Source: Ralstonia sp. 25mfcol4.1 (lineage in GTDB: Bacteria > Pseudomonadota > Gammaproteobacteria > Burkholderiales > Burkholderiaceae). Taken from it: a stretch of 64,000 nt of DNA. The stretch spans positions 343,432-407,431 of the forward strand of contig NZ_FNJO01000005.1 in NCBI RefSeq assembly GCF_900104095.1, written 5' to 3'. Below the pieces are notes generated by a model. It was not told the DNA's origin. It did no database searches and saw only the letters and a program-made list of their open reading frames with translations. Of the stretch, positions 52,077 through 60,342 are shown in pieces. The translations under genes were made by a program, and so were the position numbers. Positions within the stretch are counted from its first letter, which is position 1. The number at the start of each line of letters is the position of its first letter.

Positions 52077-53541
52077 GCGTCGCAACATGAGGCGCCTCGT
52101 GCGCATGCGGCGCGCGCTGAAGGCGTGGATGCCCGCGTCGCTGACTACCCGGCTTGCGCTGGCCTATGGCCTGACCACGGCCGCGATCCTGGTCGGAGTG
52201 GCCACCTATCTGTCCAGCGCGCTTGGCAGCCAGTTGCAGTCGCGCGACGAATCCGAACTCGTGGGCGAAGTGCTGCTGGTACGCCATCTGTTGCGCGAGG
52301 TGGCCGACGAAACCGAAATCCGCACCGATACGCATCGATTTGCGGATATTGCGATGGGTCATGAGGGGCTGATCCTTGTCGTGCGCAACGCGGCAGGCGA
52401 CCCCCTGATCTCGCTGAATCCCCATAACGAAACCCTGCCGCCGCTGCGCGTGCTGCCGCTGTCCACGGCCCCTGACAAGTCGCAGCTGCAGACCTGGCAT
52501 CCGCGCAATGGCGTGCCGTCGCGCGGCATGGCCGCCCTGGGCCAGATTGGCGACACGGGCCGGACCGTCGAGATCATCGTGCTCAGCGACGCCGGCTACC
52601 GCGTGGCGCTGATGCGCGAGTATCGCGGCGAACTGCTCGGCGCGGTGCTGTGCGGGGCGATTGTGGCGGCAGCGCTGGGCTTCGTGCTGGCCCGCCGGGG
52701 CCTGCGCATGTTGCGGCGCATGGCCAGCGATGCGGCGGCGGTGACTACCAGCCGCCTGGCGACGCGGCTCGATGTCGGCGGCGCGCCGGAAGAATTGCGC
52801 GAGCTTGCCGGGGCGCTGAACGGCATGCTGGCCCGGCTGCAGGACAGCTTCACGCGCCTGTCGCAGTTCTCGGCCGATCTGGCGCACGATTTCCGGACGC
52901 CCATCAGCAACCTGGTAGGGCAGACGCAGGTAACGCTGGCCCAGCGCCGCACGCCCGCCGAGTATGAGACGGTGCTCGAATCGAACCTGGAAGAGTACGA
53001 GCGCCTGTCGCGCATGATCGAGAACATGCTGTTTCTGGCGCGTGCGGACAACGCGCAGGTGGCGCTGGGCGCCCGCCCGCTCGATGCACGCGCCGAACTC
53101 GACAAGGTGGCGGAGTATTTCGAGGCCGTGGCGGCCGACCGGAACCTGACGGTAATGGTGTCGGGCCACGCCACCGTCGTGGCCGACCAGACGTTGCTGC
53201 GCCGCGCCATCATCAACCTGCTGGACAACGCGCTGCGTCACGCGCCGATGGGCAGTGCCGTGCGCATGGCCGTGGCCCGCAACGGCACGGACGGGACCGC
53301 GATCACCGTGACCAACGGCGGCCCCGCGATCGAGGCCGATGCCTTGCCACATCTGTTCGGACGCTTCTATCGCGCCGATCCGTCGCGCCGGAATTCGTCG
53401 GGATCCACCGGCCTCGGTCTGGCGATTGTCGACACGATCATGCGGCTGCACGGCGGCAGCGTGTCGGTGACCAGTGTCGAGGAGCAGACCCGCTTCGAAC
53501 TCGAGTTTCCTGACAATTCTGTCAGTAGGGCAGGCGCATAA
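52057..53541 (+). CDS. Heavy-metal sensor histidine kinase (CopS/CusS type)
   Basis: A 494-residue kinase with two TM segments (about residues 33-53 and 190-212) around a periplasmic metal-sensing domain of about 135 residues, HAMP, the H-box [13 protein letters not shown] with the phosphorylated His, and a C-terminal ATPase domain with [12 protein letters not shown] (N box) and STGLGLAI (G box). The start overlaps the regulator by 20 bp; ATG 52087 is an alternative. Partner of the preceding regulator. Confidence 0.88.
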   Translation: MSRKKHERRNMRRLVRMRRALKAWMPASLTTRLALAYGLTTAAILVGVATYLSSALGSQLQSRDESELVGEVLLVRHLLREVADETEIRTDTHRFADIAMGHEGLILVVRNAAGDPLISLNPHNETLPPLRVLPLSTAPDKSQLQTWHPRNGVPSRGMAALGQIGDTGRTVEIIVLSDAGYRVALMREYRGELLGAVLCGAIVAAALGFVLARRGLRMLRRMASDAAAVTTSRLATRLDVGGAPEELRELAGALNGMLARLQDSFTRLSQFSADLAHDFRTPISNLVGQTQVTLAQRRTPAEYETVLESNLEEYERLSRMIENMLFLARADNAQVALGARPLDARAELDKVAEYFEAVAADRNLTVMVSGHATVVADQTLLRRAIINLLDNALRHAPMGSAVRMAVARNGTDGTAITVTNGGPAIEADALPHLFGRFYRADPSRRNSSGSTGLGLAIVDTIMRLHGGSVSVTSVEEQTRFELEFPDNSVSRAGA

Positions 53542-53587
53542 TGGCGCCGCGCGGACTATCCGTCCGCGGACCCTACAGGAGACCGAC

Positions 53588-53998
53588 ATGCAGGTGCAAC
53601 CGTATCTAGACTTTGGCGGACGCTTTGATGAGGCCATGGCCTTCTATGGCCAGGTGATGGGCGCAAAGGTGACATTCCTGATGCGCTACAAGGACACTCC
53701 TCCGGGCGGCGGCGAGCCGCCGTCAGCGGCATGGGCAGAGAAGGTCATGCACGCCAACGTCCAGATCGGCGATAGCCAGATCATGGCGTCGGACGGCCGC
53801 GAGGGACAGACCCCGGCGTTTTCGGGCTTCATGCTGTCTGTAGGCTACGTGCCGAACGCCGAAGGCAAGCGCATTTTCGACGCGCTGTCCGAAGGCGGAC
53901 AGGTCATCATGCCGTACCAGAAGACCTTCTGGGCCGAAGGCTTCGGCATGGTGGTCGACAAGTTCAAGATGACCTGGATGGTGAACTGCGAGCATTGA
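53588..53998 (+). CDS. VOC-family (PhnB-like) protein
   Basis: A 136-residue glyoxalase-fold protein with the PhnB-type start QVQPYLDFGGRFDEAMAFYGQ and central VMHANVQIGDSQIMASDG. It has both beta-alpha-beta-beta-beta halves, but the metal ligands are weak, so enzymatic activity is uncertain. It lies between the two-component genes and the czc operon without clear connection. AGGAG is 8 nt upstream of the ATG. Confidence 0.82.
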   Translation: MQVQPYLDFGGRFDEAMAFYGQVMGAKVTFLMRYKDTPPGGGEPPSAAWAEKVMHANVQIGDSQIMASDGREGQTPAFSGFMLSVGYVPNAEGKRIFDALSEGGQVIMPYQKTFWAEGFGMVVDKFKMTWMVNCEH

Positions 53999-54003
53999 GG
54001 CTT

Positions 54004-54037
54004 GGCCAGCCTCTCCCCCAAGCAGGAGAGGCTGGCC
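54004..54037. terminator. Hairpin between the VOC gene and czcA
   Basis: GGCCAGCCTCTCC (54004-54016) and its exact complement (54025-54037) form a 13-bp stem with an 8-nt loop between two convergent genes. No T-tract on either side. Confidence 0.5.
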
Positions 54038-54041
54038 CGCG

Positions 54042-57000
54042 TCAGCGCGAGACGGCGCCGGCTGGTTCGGCCGCCGTTTCCGTCCCGCGCCCATGCGCCC
54101 ATCTGTACAGCACCGGCAGTACCAGCAGCGTCAGCGCCGTCGACGACAATATCCCGCCAATGACCACGGTCGCCAGCGGCCGTTGCACCTCGGCGCCGGT
54201 ACCGGTGGCAATGGCCATCGGCACGAATCCCAGCGAAGCCACCAGCGCCGTCATCAGCACCGGCCGCAGACGCGTCAGCGCCCCGTGGAACACCGCGTCA
54301 TCGAGCGATTCGCCTTGCTCGCGAAGGCCACGGATAAACGACAGCATCACCAGCCCGTTGAGCACGGCCACCCCGGACAGTGCGATAAAGCCCACCGCCG
54401 CCGAGATCGACAGCGGAATCCCGCGCAGCCACAGTGCAAGCACGCCGCCGGTCAGGGCAAACGGAATGCCGGTGAACACCAGCAGGCCGTCGCGCGCATT
54501 ACCGAACATCACAAACAGCAGCACGAAGACCAGCAGCAGCGCCAGCGGCACCACGATCTGCAACCGCTCGGTGGCGGACTGCAATTGCTCGAACGTGCCG
54601 CCCCAGGCAATCCAGTAACCGGCCGGAATCTGCACGCGCGATTCGATGGCCGACATGGCCTCGGGGACGAAGCCGCCCACATCCCGGCCGCGCACATTGG
54701 CGCTGATCACGATGCGGCGCTTGCCGTTTTCGCGCGATACCTGATTGGGGCCTGGCGATACGTCTAGCGTAGCAATTTCGCCAAGAGGGATGTAGCTGGT
54801 GCCGCCGTTGGCGCCTCGGGGCAGCGGAATCGGCAGGCGCCGCAGGGCCTCCACGTCGGAACGGATGCCTTCGGGCAGCCGCACGCCGATATTGAAGCGG
54901 CGGTCGCCCTGGTAAAACACCCCCGCATCGCGGCCGCCGATGGCGATGGCCACGGTGTCCTGCACGTCGATCATGTTCAGCCCGTAGCGCGCGGCGCGGG
55001 CGCGGTCCACCTCGACGGTCAGCACGGGCAGGCCGGTGGTCTGCTCGACCTTGACTTCCGTGGCTCCGGGCACCGACTGGAGCACCTGGGCGATCTTCTG
55101 CGCCGTGGCGTCCAGCACCGCGTTGTCGTCGCCAAACAGCTTGACCGCGACGTCGCTGCGCACGCCGGAAATCAGCTCGTTGAAGCGGAGCTGGATCGGC
55201 TGGGAAAACTCGTAGCGATTGCCCGGAATGGTCTCCAGTTCGGCCTCCATCGCCGCGCGCAGCGCATCGCGCGAGCGGCCCGGATCCGGCCACTGATCGC
55301 GCGGCTTCAGCATGATGTAGGCATCCGACGCATTGGGCGGCATCGGGTCGGAAGCAATCTCGGCCGTGCCGGTGCGCGAGAACACGCGTTCGATTTCCGG
55401 AAATTTCGCCTTGAGACGGGCCTCGACCTGCTGCTGCATCGCCACCGACTGCGTCAGGCTGGTGCCCGGAATGCGCAGTGCCTGTACCGAGAAGTCGCCC
55501 TCGTTCAGGTTCGGGATGAACTCGCTGCCCAGCCGCGTGGCCAGCAGGCCGCTGAGCAGGATGGCCACCACGGCCGCCGTCAGCACCACCGGCGTATTGG
55601 CCAGCGCATGCCTGAGGGCAGGCTCGTACCGGCGCCTGGCCCAGCCCATGATGCGGTTTTCCTTTTCGGCGACACGGTCACCGATGAACAGCGCGACCGC
55701 CGCGGGCACAAAGGTCACGGACAGGATCAGCGCGCCCAGCAGCGCCACCACCACCGTCATCGCCATCGGGTGGAACATCTTGCCTTCCACGCCGGTCAGC
55801 GCAAAGATCGGCACGTAGACGATCATGATGATCAACTGCCCGAATACCAGCGGGCGCCGGGCCTCGCGGGCGGCGGCAAACACCTCCTCGAAGCGTTCCG
55901 CGCGGGTCAGCGGGCGGCCCAGTTTTTCCCGGGCATGGGCCAGGCGTCGCACGCAGTTTTCGACGATCACCACCGCGCCGTCAACGATGATGCCGAAGTC
56001 CAGCGCACCCAGGCTCATCAGGTTGGCGCTGATCCGGTACGTGACCATGCCTGTAAATGTAAACAGCATCGACAGCGGAATCACCATCGCCGTGATCAGC
56101 GCCGCCCGCAGGTTGCCCAGGAACAGGAACAGCACCGCTATCACCAGTACGGCGCCTTCCAGCAGGTTCTTCTTGACCGTGCCGATGGCCTTGTCGACCA
56201 GCGTCGTGCGGTCATAGACCGTGACGGCCTTCACCCCGGCCGGCAGGGACTTGTTGATCGCGGCCATGCGCGTGTCCACCGCACGCGACACGGCCCGGCT
56301 GTTCTCGCCGATCAGCATGAACACCGTGCCCAGGACCACCTCGCGGCCATTATCCGTAGCGGCCCCGGTGCGCAGTTCGCGGCCGAGCCCCACATCGGCC
56401 AGGTCGCGCACGCGAATCGGCTGGCCCTGCGCCGTGCCGACGATCACCTCGCGGATATCGTCGATCGACTTCACCTGCCCGGGCGCCCGCACCAGGTACT
56501 GTTCGCCGCGCCGCTCGATATAGCCGGCGCCGACGTTGCCGTTGTTGCGCTCCAGTGCCTGCACCACGTCTTGCAGCGACAACCCGTAGGACGCCATCTT
56601 CTCCGGGCTCGGCGCCACCAGGTATTCCTTGGCGAAACCGCCAATCGAGTTGATCTCGGTCACCCCAGGCACCGTGCGCAGTTGCGGCTTGATGATCCAG
56701 TCCTGGATTTCGCGCAGGTCCGTGGGCGTATACGCGGTGCCGTCGGGCTTGCGCGCGCCGGGCTCGGCTTCCACGGTCCACAGGTAGATTTCGCCAAGGC
56801 CGGTGGAGATCGGCCCCATCTGTGGCGAAATGCCGGAGGGCAGGTGCTCGCGGGCTTCCTGGATGCGCTGGTTGACCAGTTGCCGCGCAAAGTAGATGTC
56901 CGTGCCGTCCCGGAAAATCACCGTGATCTGCGACAGGCCGTAGCGGGACAAGGACCGCGTCTGCTCCAGACCCGGCAGGCCGGACATCGCGGTCTCCAGC

Positions 57001-57203
57001 GGATAGGTAACGCGCTGCTCGGCTTCCAGCGGCGAATAACCGGGCGCCTCGGTGTTGATCTGCACCTGCACGTTGGTGATGTCGGGCACGGCATCGATCG
57101 GCAGGCGGCTGTAGTTGTAAACACCCAGCCCCGCCATGGCGAGCACGCCCAGCATGACCAGCCATCGCTGTACGATGGCAAACCGGAGAATACGTTCGAA
57201 CAT
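54042..57203 (-). CDS. czcA: Heavy-metal RND efflux pump CzcA
   Basis: A 1053-residue proton-driven pump of the HME group with twelve TM helices. The TM4 motif DFGIIVDGAVVIVEN has Asp402, Asp408 and Glu415, the same numbers as in Cupriavidus CzcA, and the Gly-Ala after the second Asp marks the Zn/Co/Cd (HME1) subgroup rather than the Cu/Ag pumps. It exports divalent cations through CzcB and CzcC. Last gene of a czcI-C-B-A operon. Confidence 0.94.
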   Translation of the reverse strand: MFERILRFAIVQRWLVMLGVLAMAGLGVYNYSRLPIDAVPDITNVQVQINTEAPGYSPLEAEQRVTYPLETAMSGLPGLEQTRSLSRYGLSQITVIFRDGTDIYFARQLVNQRIQEAREHLPSGISPQMGPISTGLGEIYLWTVEAEPGARKPDGTAYTPTDLREIQDWIIKPQLRTVPGVTEINSIGGFAKEYLVAPSPEKMASYGLSLQDVVQALERNNGNVGAGYIERRGEQYLVRAPGQVKSIDDIREVIVGTAQGQPIRVRDLADVGLGRELRTGAATDNGREVVLGTVFMLIGENSRAVSRAVDTRMAAINKSLPAGVKAVTVYDRTTLVDKAIGTVKKNLLEGAVLVIAVLFLFLGNLRAALITAMVIPLSMLFTFTGMVTYRISANLMSLGALDFGIIVDGAVVIVENCVRRLAHAREKLGRPLTRAERFEEVFAAAREARRPLVFGQLIIMIVYVPIFALTGVEGKMFHPMAMTVVVALLGALILSVTFVPAAVALFIGDRVAEKENRIMGWARRRYEPALRHALANTPVVLTAAVVAILLSGLLATRLGSEFIPNLNEGDFSVQALRIPGTSLTQSVAMQQQVEARLKAKFPEIERVFSRTGTAEIASDPMPPNASDAYIMLKPRDQWPDPGRSRDALRAAMEAELETIPGNRYEFSQPIQLRFNELISGVRSDVAVKLFGDDNAVLDATAQKIAQVLQSVPGATEVKVEQTTGLPVLTVEVDRARAARYGLNMIDVQDTVAIAIGGRDAGVFYQGDRRFNIGVRLPEGIRSDVEALRRLPIPLPRGANGGTSYIPLGEIATLDVSPGPNQVSRENGKRRIVISANVRGRDVGGFVPEAMSAIESRVQIPAGYWIAWGGTFEQLQSATERLQIVVPLALLLVFVLLFVMFGNARDGLLVFTGIPFALTGGVLALWLRGIPLSISAAVGFIALSGVAVLNGLVMLSFIRGLREQGESLDDAVFHGALTRLRPVLMTALVASLGFVPMAIATGTGAEVQRPLATVVIGGILSSTALTLLVLPVLYRWAHGRGTETAAEPAGAVSR

Positions 57204-57215
57204 GGCGGCCTCCGG

Positions 57216-58451
57216 TCAGTGCGCGTGCTCGGCGCTGGCCTTGCCCTGTTCCGCCTTCAGCACGAAGCTGTTCGCGGAGACATAGCGCGTGCCGGCTGTC
57301 AGGCCATCGACGATTTCAATGCGCTTGCCGTCGGTGCGCCCCGTCTTGACCGCGCGCGCCGCAAAGCCGCCTGGCACCTCGACGTAGACCTGCTGGCGGT
57401 CGCCGTCGGTCTGCAGCGCATCGCTGTCGATGACCACGGCGGCGTCGGTTTCGCCGGTGGCGACGCTGACGGTGACGAACAACCCCGGCCGCCATGCCAT
57501 CTGCGGATTGGACAACGTCACGCGCGCCGTGGCCGTGCGGGTCTGCTGGCCCAGCAGGGCGCCCACGTACGAAATCCTGCCTTCGGCGGTGCCGTCGAAG
57601 GCGGCGGATGTCACCCGGACCGCCTCACCGAGCCTGACATGTCCCAGGTCCTTGGCCGCGATCACGAACTCGGCCCAGACCGTGTTCAGGTCGGAAATCG
57701 TAAAGACCGCGGTTTCGGCCGCCACGGCCTCGCCCAGTGCGAGATGCTTTTCCACCACGATGCCGTCGAACGGCGCGCGCAGCTCGAACTGGTTGATGGC
57801 GCGGGCCGACGTCGTGGCACCGATCGCGGTCAGCTTCTGCCGCGCGTTCTGCGCGGCGATTTCGGCTTCCTGCAGTGCGGTGCGGGCGGCCAGGAAGTCC
57901 TGCTCCGCCGACACCTTGTCTTCCCAAAGTTTCTTTTCCCGTGCGTAAGTGGTGCGGGCCAGTTCCAGCCGGCGCTGGGCGGCCAGCAGTTCGCTGCGCT
58001 GGTCGGACAACTGGGTGCTGGCGAATACAGCCAGCAGGTCGCCTTTCTTCACGCGCTGGCCCAGGTTAGCCACCACCGATTCGGCGACGCCCGCCACACG
58101 CGGCACGACGTGCGCGGTGCGGTCCTCGTTGAACTTGATTTCGCCGGGAAATTCCACGGCGCTGCGAATCCTGCCTGGCCCGGCGCTGGATATCGACAGG
58201 CCGGCGTTGCGGATCTGCTCCGGCGTCATGGGGATCTGGCCGGCGTCCTCGTCTGCGTGGTCTGCGTGGTCGCCATGACCGGCGTGGCCGGCTTCCGTGG
58301 CCGAGGCCGGCGCGGCATGCGCGGCCTCGCCTTCGCCTTCATGGCTGTGGCCGTCGCCGCGCCCAACCAGCAGCAGCGCCAGCGCGGCCATCAGGCCGGC
58401 GATCACGATGGCGGCAATCGCTGCGCCTTGTTTGCGAGTCAAAGTCATCAC
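57216..58451 (-). CDS. czcB: CzcB membrane fusion protein
   Basis: A 411-residue periplasmic adaptor with an N-terminal membrane anchor (residues 10-28) and a His/Asp-rich region (GHSHEGEG and GHAGHGDHADHADE) before residue 70 that may bind zinc. Then follow the lipoyl/hairpin/barrel domains (VVPRVAGVAESVVANLGQRV). Pairs with CzcA, whose ATG lies 12 nt downstream of its stop. Confidence 0.9.
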   Translation of the reverse strand: MMTLTRKQGAAIAAIVIAGLMAALALLLVGRGDGHSHEGEGEAAHAAPASATEAGHAGHGDHADHADEDAGQIPMTPEQIRNAGLSISSAGPGRIRSAVEFPGEIKFNEDRTAHVVPRVAGVAESVVANLGQRVKKGDLLAVFASTQLSDQRSELLAAQRRLELARTTYAREKKLWEDKVSAEQDFLAARTALQEAEIAAQNARQKLTAIGATTSARAINQFELRAPFDGIVVEKHLALGEAVAAETAVFTISDLNTVWAEFVIAAKDLGHVRLGEAVRVTSAAFDGTAEGRISYVGALLGQQTRTATARVTLSNPQMAWRPGLFVTVSVATGETDAAVVIDSDALQTDGDRQQVYVEVPGGFAARAVKTGRTDGKRIEIVDGLTAGTRYVSANSFVLKAEQGKASAEHAH

Positions 58452-58472
58452 GGTATTCCTTGGGTTGGCGCG

Positions 58473-59735
58473 TCAGCGGCCAAGAATGCGATCGATCGTG
58501 GTGGCGGCCTGCCAACTGCTGGCGACGACACCGAGATAGCGGATGCGGGCCTGGAACAGCGTGCGCTGCGCATCCAGCACATCGAGATAGTTGAATTTGC
58601 CAGCCTCGAACCCCTGCGTGGCCGCCTGGAAGGCGCGCTCAGCGGCGGGCAGGACGGTCTCGCGCAAGGTCAGCGCCGAGGTGCGCGACACGTTCAGCTG
58701 GCTGGATGCCTGCTGCAGGTCGTGATCCAGCCGCAGCCGCGTGGCGCGCAGTTCGTCGGCCGCCTTGTCCGCCTGGCGGATGGCGGTGTAGAGGTTGCCC
58801 TGGTTGCGATCAAACAATGGCAGCGGAATGGCGATGCCCAACACGGGGAAAGTGCCGCGCTCCGGGGCACCGTTGTCGCGCTTGGCACCCACGCTGAGCG
58901 TCACGTCCGGGTACTGGCGGCTGCGCTGCACGTTGATTTCGGCCTGCCGCCGATCCAGTTCCCGTTCGCTGGTCAGCAGCGCGGGCGCGTTGTCGAGCGA
59001 TTGGCGGAGCAGGGCGGATGCCGGTCGGGCCGGCAGGTTGTCCAGCTTGCCGTCGGCTTCCGAAAAACGCGGGGACGGATTGCCCCACAGCGTGGCGAGG
59101 GTCTGGCGGGCAGCCACGAGCCCTGCATCGGCCTCGGCGCGCTCCAGTTCGGCATTGGCCAGTTCGACCTGGGCCTTGGTTTCCTCCACCGGCGAGATCT
59201 TTCCCGCCGCCACGCGGCGCGCGGCCGCTTCGGCGCCGCGCCGGGCGATATCGACGGACCCGGCGGCCAGCCTGATGCGTTCCTGGGCGATCAAGACGTT
59301 GAAGAAAGCGCCGATCACGGTAGCGCGCAGATCCGCCTGCGCGGCCCCGAGCTGGGCTTGCGCCACGTCGCGTGCGCGCTGTGCGGCGCCGATGCGCGCG
59401 CCGCGCTTGCCGCCAAGTTCCACCGGCAGGTTCATCTGGGCGGTGGTGGTACGCGTGGCCTGCCGCGTGTCTTCCATCTGGACCGACACTTCGGGATTCG
59501 GGATCACGCGGGCCTGGGTAATGCCGCCTTCGGAGGCATCCACTTCGATCCGCGCGGCCGACAGCGTGGGGTTCTGCGACGCCGCCAGCGCCAGCGCGGC
59601 TTCGAGCGTCAGGGCGCCGGGCGGCTCCTGGACACCGGATGCGGCGTCCTGAGCGGACGCCCCGGGCGTGAAGAATGGGCTGCACAACGCGGCCGCCAGC
59701 CCGAGCGGCAATAAAAGGCTTCTCATCGAATTCAC
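58473..59735 (-). CDS. czcC: CzcC outer-membrane channel
   Basis: A 420-residue TolC-family protein with signal sequence (cleaved after GASAQ) and the CzcC/CnrC-type segment MNLPVELGGKRGARIGAAQRARD. It completes the CzcCBA tripartite pump. The 21-nt gap to czcB suggests coupled expression. Confidence 0.9.
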   Translation of the reverse strand: MNSMRSLLLPLGLAAALCSPFFTPGASAQDAASGVQEPPGALTLEAALALAASQNPTLSAARIEVDASEGGITQARVIPNPEVSVQMEDTRQATRTTTAQMNLPVELGGKRGARIGAAQRARDVAQAQLGAAQADLRATVIGAFFNVLIAQERIRLAAGSVDIARRGAEAAARRVAAGKISPVEETKAQVELANAELERAEADAGLVAARQTLATLWGNPSPRFSEADGKLDNLPARPASALLRQSLDNAPALLTSERELDRRQAEINVQRSRQYPDVTLSVGAKRDNGAPERGTFPVLGIAIPLPLFDRNQGNLYTAIRQADKAADELRATRLRLDHDLQQASSQLNVSRTSALTLRETVLPAAERAFQAATQGFEAGKFNYLDVLDAQRTLFQARIRYLGVVASSWQAATTIDRILGR

Positions 59736-59770
59736 CAGATCACGCAGGAGAAAATCGGCGAGACGCGAAA

Positions 59771-59791
59771 CGATACCGCCTGGCGGTATCG
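59771..59791. promoter_or_regulatory. 21-bp perfect palindrome between czcI and czcC
   Basis: CGATACCGCC-T-GGCGGTATCG (59771-59791). In RNA it would form a strong hairpin 36-56 nt before czcC, and as DNA it has the symmetry of a dimeric operator. Possible roles are differential expression of czcI against czcCBA or regulator binding. Confidence 0.55.
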
Positions 59792-59822
59792 GGATGACAG
59801 GGTCAGTCGTGCGTCCCGCCGG

Positions 59823-60203
59823 CTAGGCGAGGCGCAGCCACTGGGGCCGGTCGGGGACGGGGGCTGGAATGGAGCCGAACGCGTACTGGTGCGGCTGGTA
59901 GCGCAAGGTGACGTAGCGATAGTCACCGGGCATGCGGAGTTCGGCAAAGACGCCGTGCGAGCCGGGGAAGTGACAGGCGGTGCAGTCGCCGTCGGGCAGG
60001 TTGGCCGCCTTTGCGGTGGTCTTGCCGGCCGTTTTGCCGGCCTTGTGCCCGTCGTTGCCGTGCTCGTGCGTGTGATGGCCGAAATGGCTGGTCATCGCGG
60101 CCGGCAGGTCGGCCGATTCGTGCGCGCAATAGGCCGCCGCGCCGGCCCAGGCAAACTGGAGCGGCAGCAGGATCGACAGGAAGACGAGCAGCAGGCGGCG
60201 CAT
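59823..60203 (-). CDS. czcI: CzcI-type periplasmic protein
   Basis: A 126-residue protein with signal peptide MRRLLLVFLSILLPLQFAWAGA followed by AYCAHESAD, then a His-rich HFGHHTHEHGNDGH stretch and a CTACHFPG motif. CzcI proteins head czc operons in Cupriavidus and are thought to tune metal-dependent expression. This one starts the czcICBA operon, divergent from the P-type ATPase gene. Confidence 0.85.
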   Translation of the reverse strand: MRRLLLVFLSILLPLQFAWAGAAAYCAHESADLPAAMTSHFGHHTHEHGNDGHKAGKTAGKTTAKAANLPDGDCTACHFPGSHGVFAELRMPGDYRYVTLRYQPHQYAFGSIPAPVPDRPQWLRLA

Positions 60204-60279
60204 GGGCAGCGATTATAGGCCGCCGCTCCGGCGGTGAGCATTACGTTGATGTCATCGTCGGGGTCTTTTCGGGCAATGC

Positions 60280-60310
60280 TTGACCTTGAAGTGGCTACAG
60301 GGTCTTCAAT
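60280..60310 (+). promoter_or_regulatory. MerR-family (CadR/PbrR-type) promoter
   Basis: -35 TTGACC (60280-60285) and -10 TTCAAT (60305-60310) are separated by 19 bp, the long spacer used by MerR regulators. The spacer holds ACCTTGAAGTGGCTACAGGGT (60283-60303), an imperfect palindrome much like the CadR/PbrR operator. Start of transcription would be near 60317, about 26 nt before the ATPase gene. Confidence 0.8.
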
Positions 60311-60342
60311 AGCGGGCAACAACGCATAAATGGATAACCGCC

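Noticed and set aside
54042..57203. Copper/silver pump CusA
   Set aside because: The TM4 motif has both Asp residues and VDGAVV typical of CzcA; Cu/Ag pumps differ there.
55608..59714. About 1368-codon plus-strand frame over czcABC
   Set aside because: Opposite to the well-supported czc genes; His/Arg/Gln-rich shadow protein.
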